Positions 22,381 to 23,500 of a stretch of DNA of 23,500 bases are shown here, piece after piece. The stretch covers positions 1-23,500 of the forward strand of contig JAEWMH010000156.1 in NCBI GenBank assembly GCA_023393235.1. The letters are read 5' to 3'. The notes under the pieces were generated by a model. It saw only the letters and a program-made list of their open reading frames with translations. It ran no database searches and was not told the origin of the DNA. The translations under genes and the position numbers were made by a program. Position 1 is the first letter of the stretch, and the number at the start of each line of letters is the position of its first letter. The stretch comes from Bacillota bacterium (GTDB taxonomy: Bacteria; Bacillota; Bacilli; Paenibacillales; NBRC-103111).

Positions 22381-22640
22381 GCGGCTTCAGCCAATAATCG
22401 CGTATATCATTAAATATTATTAGTAAAAAATTAACTAAATAAACATATTAAGTAATGAAGCGCATTTTTCTAAATGAAAACGGTTTTATCCTATCCCGGC
22501 AAGATAATGCAATCCCATCAAGATAATATTAGCTGGCGAAACGCGCCTATCAAAAATGTCCCATTGCCGGAAGCTGCACATGGAGGTACTCTACACTGGA
22601 CACATGTGTGTAGATAATGAGCAGGGCAGGAGGCCAGGCA
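22381..22640 (+). promoter_or_regulatory. Promoter region of the rhamnogalacturonan lyase gene
   Basis: A very AT-rich block (about 22403-22490) is followed by two direct copies of CAAGATAAT (22500-22508 and 22519-22527, 19 bases apart), the first within CGGCAAGATAAT. Direct repeats about two helical turns apart suit AraC-type activators. Further down, CTACAC (22591-22596) and GTGTAG (22608-22613) are inverted around ACACATGTGT. A GATAAT at 22613-22618 or a TTGCCG/TACTCT pair (22565-22592) could be core promoter elements; none is convincing. Confidence 0.4.
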
Positions 22641-23500
22641 ATGAGTGTGCAAATGGAGCAATTGAACCGGGGGCTGGCGGCAGTCCGCACCTCGGAGGGA
22701 ATATTCGTCAGCTGGCGGCTGTTGGGCCAGGAAGTGACCGGAACTTCGGAGCGGGGACTTTCCGCTGCGGATTTCTGTCTGTACCGGGATGGCGTGAAGC
22801 TGGCTGATGTGACGGACAGCACCAACTATCTGGACCTCTCGGGCAGTGCAGAGTCGGTGTATGCGGTAGCGGCGGTGGTAAACGGGGTGGAGCAGGAGGC
22901 TTGCGCCGAAGTGAAGGCGTGGGAAGCTCCTTACCTGGAGATCCCGCTGCAGAAGCCTGCCGACGGGGTCACCCCGGCAGGCCAAGCCTATACCTACAAT
23001 GCCAACGACATGAGTGTCGGCGATGTGGACGGTGACGGCGAATATGAATATATCGTCAAGTGGGACCCGTCCAATTCCAAGGACGTCTCCCATGTAGGGT
23101 ATACCGGCAACGTCTACCTGGACTGCTACAAGCAGGATGGCCGGCTTTTGTACCGCATCGACCTGGGGGTCAATATCCGGGCGGGGGCGCATTATACGCA
23201 ATTTTTGGTGTATGACTTTGACGGCGACGGCAAGGCGGAGCTCATGTTCAAAACCGCGCCGGGCACCAAGGTGATCCGATACGAAGACGGCAAGCCGGTC
23301 TCCGAGGCGTTCATTACCCTCCTCCCGGAGGATGCCGCTGCCGGGTACAGCCACGCCGACGATTACCGCATGAATGGCGCGGATTACGTGGCCCATGTGG
23401 CGGACATGTTCCAGAGATGGCATGCCCATGAGGAAGTGGTGGCCGGACGCTGGCCGGCTACACTGGAGGAATGCTTCGGTATTGCACCTCAGTACAGCTA
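22641..23500 (+). CDS. Polysaccharide lyase family 11 rhamnogalacturonan lyase (YesW/YesX-like), N-terminal part
   Basis: ATG 22641 with AGGAGG (22628-22633) seven bases upstream opens a frame that runs without a stop to the window end (286 codons seen; family members are about 600). The N-terminus (LNRGLAAVRTSEGIFVSWRL) is the fibronectin-like beta domain that starts PL11 enzymes. It is followed by calcium-binding propeller motifs GDVDGDGEYEYIVKWDPSN and VYDFDGDGKAELMFKTAPG and the conserved stretch IRAGAHYTQF. These lyases cleave the rhamnose-galacturonate backbone of rhamnogalacturonan-I by beta-elimination. There is no signal peptide ahead of the first domain, so it would act inside the cell on imported fragments unless exported otherwise. 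It lies downstream of the YtcQ-like importer but behind a terminator and 750 bases of non-coding DNA, so it has its own promoter. Confidence 0.92.
   Translation, partial: MSVQMEQLNRGLAAVRTSEGIFVSWRLLGQEVTGTSERGLSAADFCLYRDGVKLADVTDSTNYLDLSGSAESVYAVAAVVNGVEQEACAEVKAWEAPYLEIPLQKPADGVTPAGQAYTYNANDMSVGDVDGDGEYEYIVKWDPSNSKDVSHVGYTGNVYLDCYKQDGRLLYRIDLGVNIRAGAHYTQFLVYDFDGDGKAELMFKTAPGTKVIRYEDGKPVSEAFITLLPEDAAAGYSHADDYRMNGADYVAHVADMFQRWHAHEEVVAGRWPATLEECFGIAPQYS

Noticed and set aside
22518..23429. A 303-codon minus-strand frame at the right end
   Set aside because: The plus strand here encodes clear PL11 lyase motifs that run open to the window edge; the minus frame is its shadow.

Overview
The window reads as a chromosomal segment of a Paenibacillus-like Gram-positive bacterium. 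This is inferred from lipoprotein-type solute-binding proteins with no adjacent ATPase genes, strong AGGAGG ribosome binding sites with frequent GTG/TTG starts, a membrane-bound AraC regulator beside a YtcQ/YteP/YtcP-type transporter, and moderately high GC. It is dominated by carbohydrate uptake and plant-polysaccharide breakdown. No rRNA, tRNA, CRISPR array, transposase or phage gene is visible.

Layout, left to right: the 3' end of a family 3 glycoside hydrolase (1-486, +) and its terminator; a BCCT/OpuD-type osmolyte transporter (537-2096, -); a divergent intergenic region carrying a 21-bp palindrome; a UgpA-UgpE-UgpB type ABC importer operon (2331-5604, +) that probably takes up glycerol-3-phosphate or related glycerophosphodiesters; a two-gene unit of a permuted NlpC/P60 (C92-like) papain-fold protein overlapping a 7TMR-DISM/GAF/GGDEF diguanylate cyclase (5836-8680, +); and a gene-poor stretch with inverted TAACGGA-type repeats. 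Next come a large cytoplasmic GH115 alpha-glucuronidase (9172-12798, -), a divergent soluble AraC regulator (12951-13766, +), a broken ECF sigma-factor locus (13767-14474, -), and a SASA-domain acetylesterase (14648-15427, +). The right end holds a membrane AraC regulator (15558-17933, +), a YtcQ/LplA-like binding lipoprotein (18203-19840), two permeases (19916-20875 and 21009-21890), a terminator, a 750-bp repeat-rich non-coding stretch, and the start of a family 11 rhamnogalacturonan lyase (22641 to the window end, +).

The right half looks like a Gram-positive polysaccharide utilisation locus for glucuronoxylan and rhamnogalacturonan-I fragments. The membrane AraC protein probably senses an extracellular oligosaccharide and activates the importer. 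The lyase, GH115 and acetylesterase all lack visible signal peptides, so they probably finish degradation inside the cell. Neither ABC system has its own ATPase, so a shared MsmX/UgpC-type ATPase encoded elsewhere is expected.

I see no clearly new defence or mobile system. The most unusual structures are non-coding: three exact-period 40-bp tandem units filling the gap between the two permease genes, two clusters of inverted TAACGGA repeats, a 50-bp tandem duplication, and candidate operators. The decayed sigma-factor locus is also notable.
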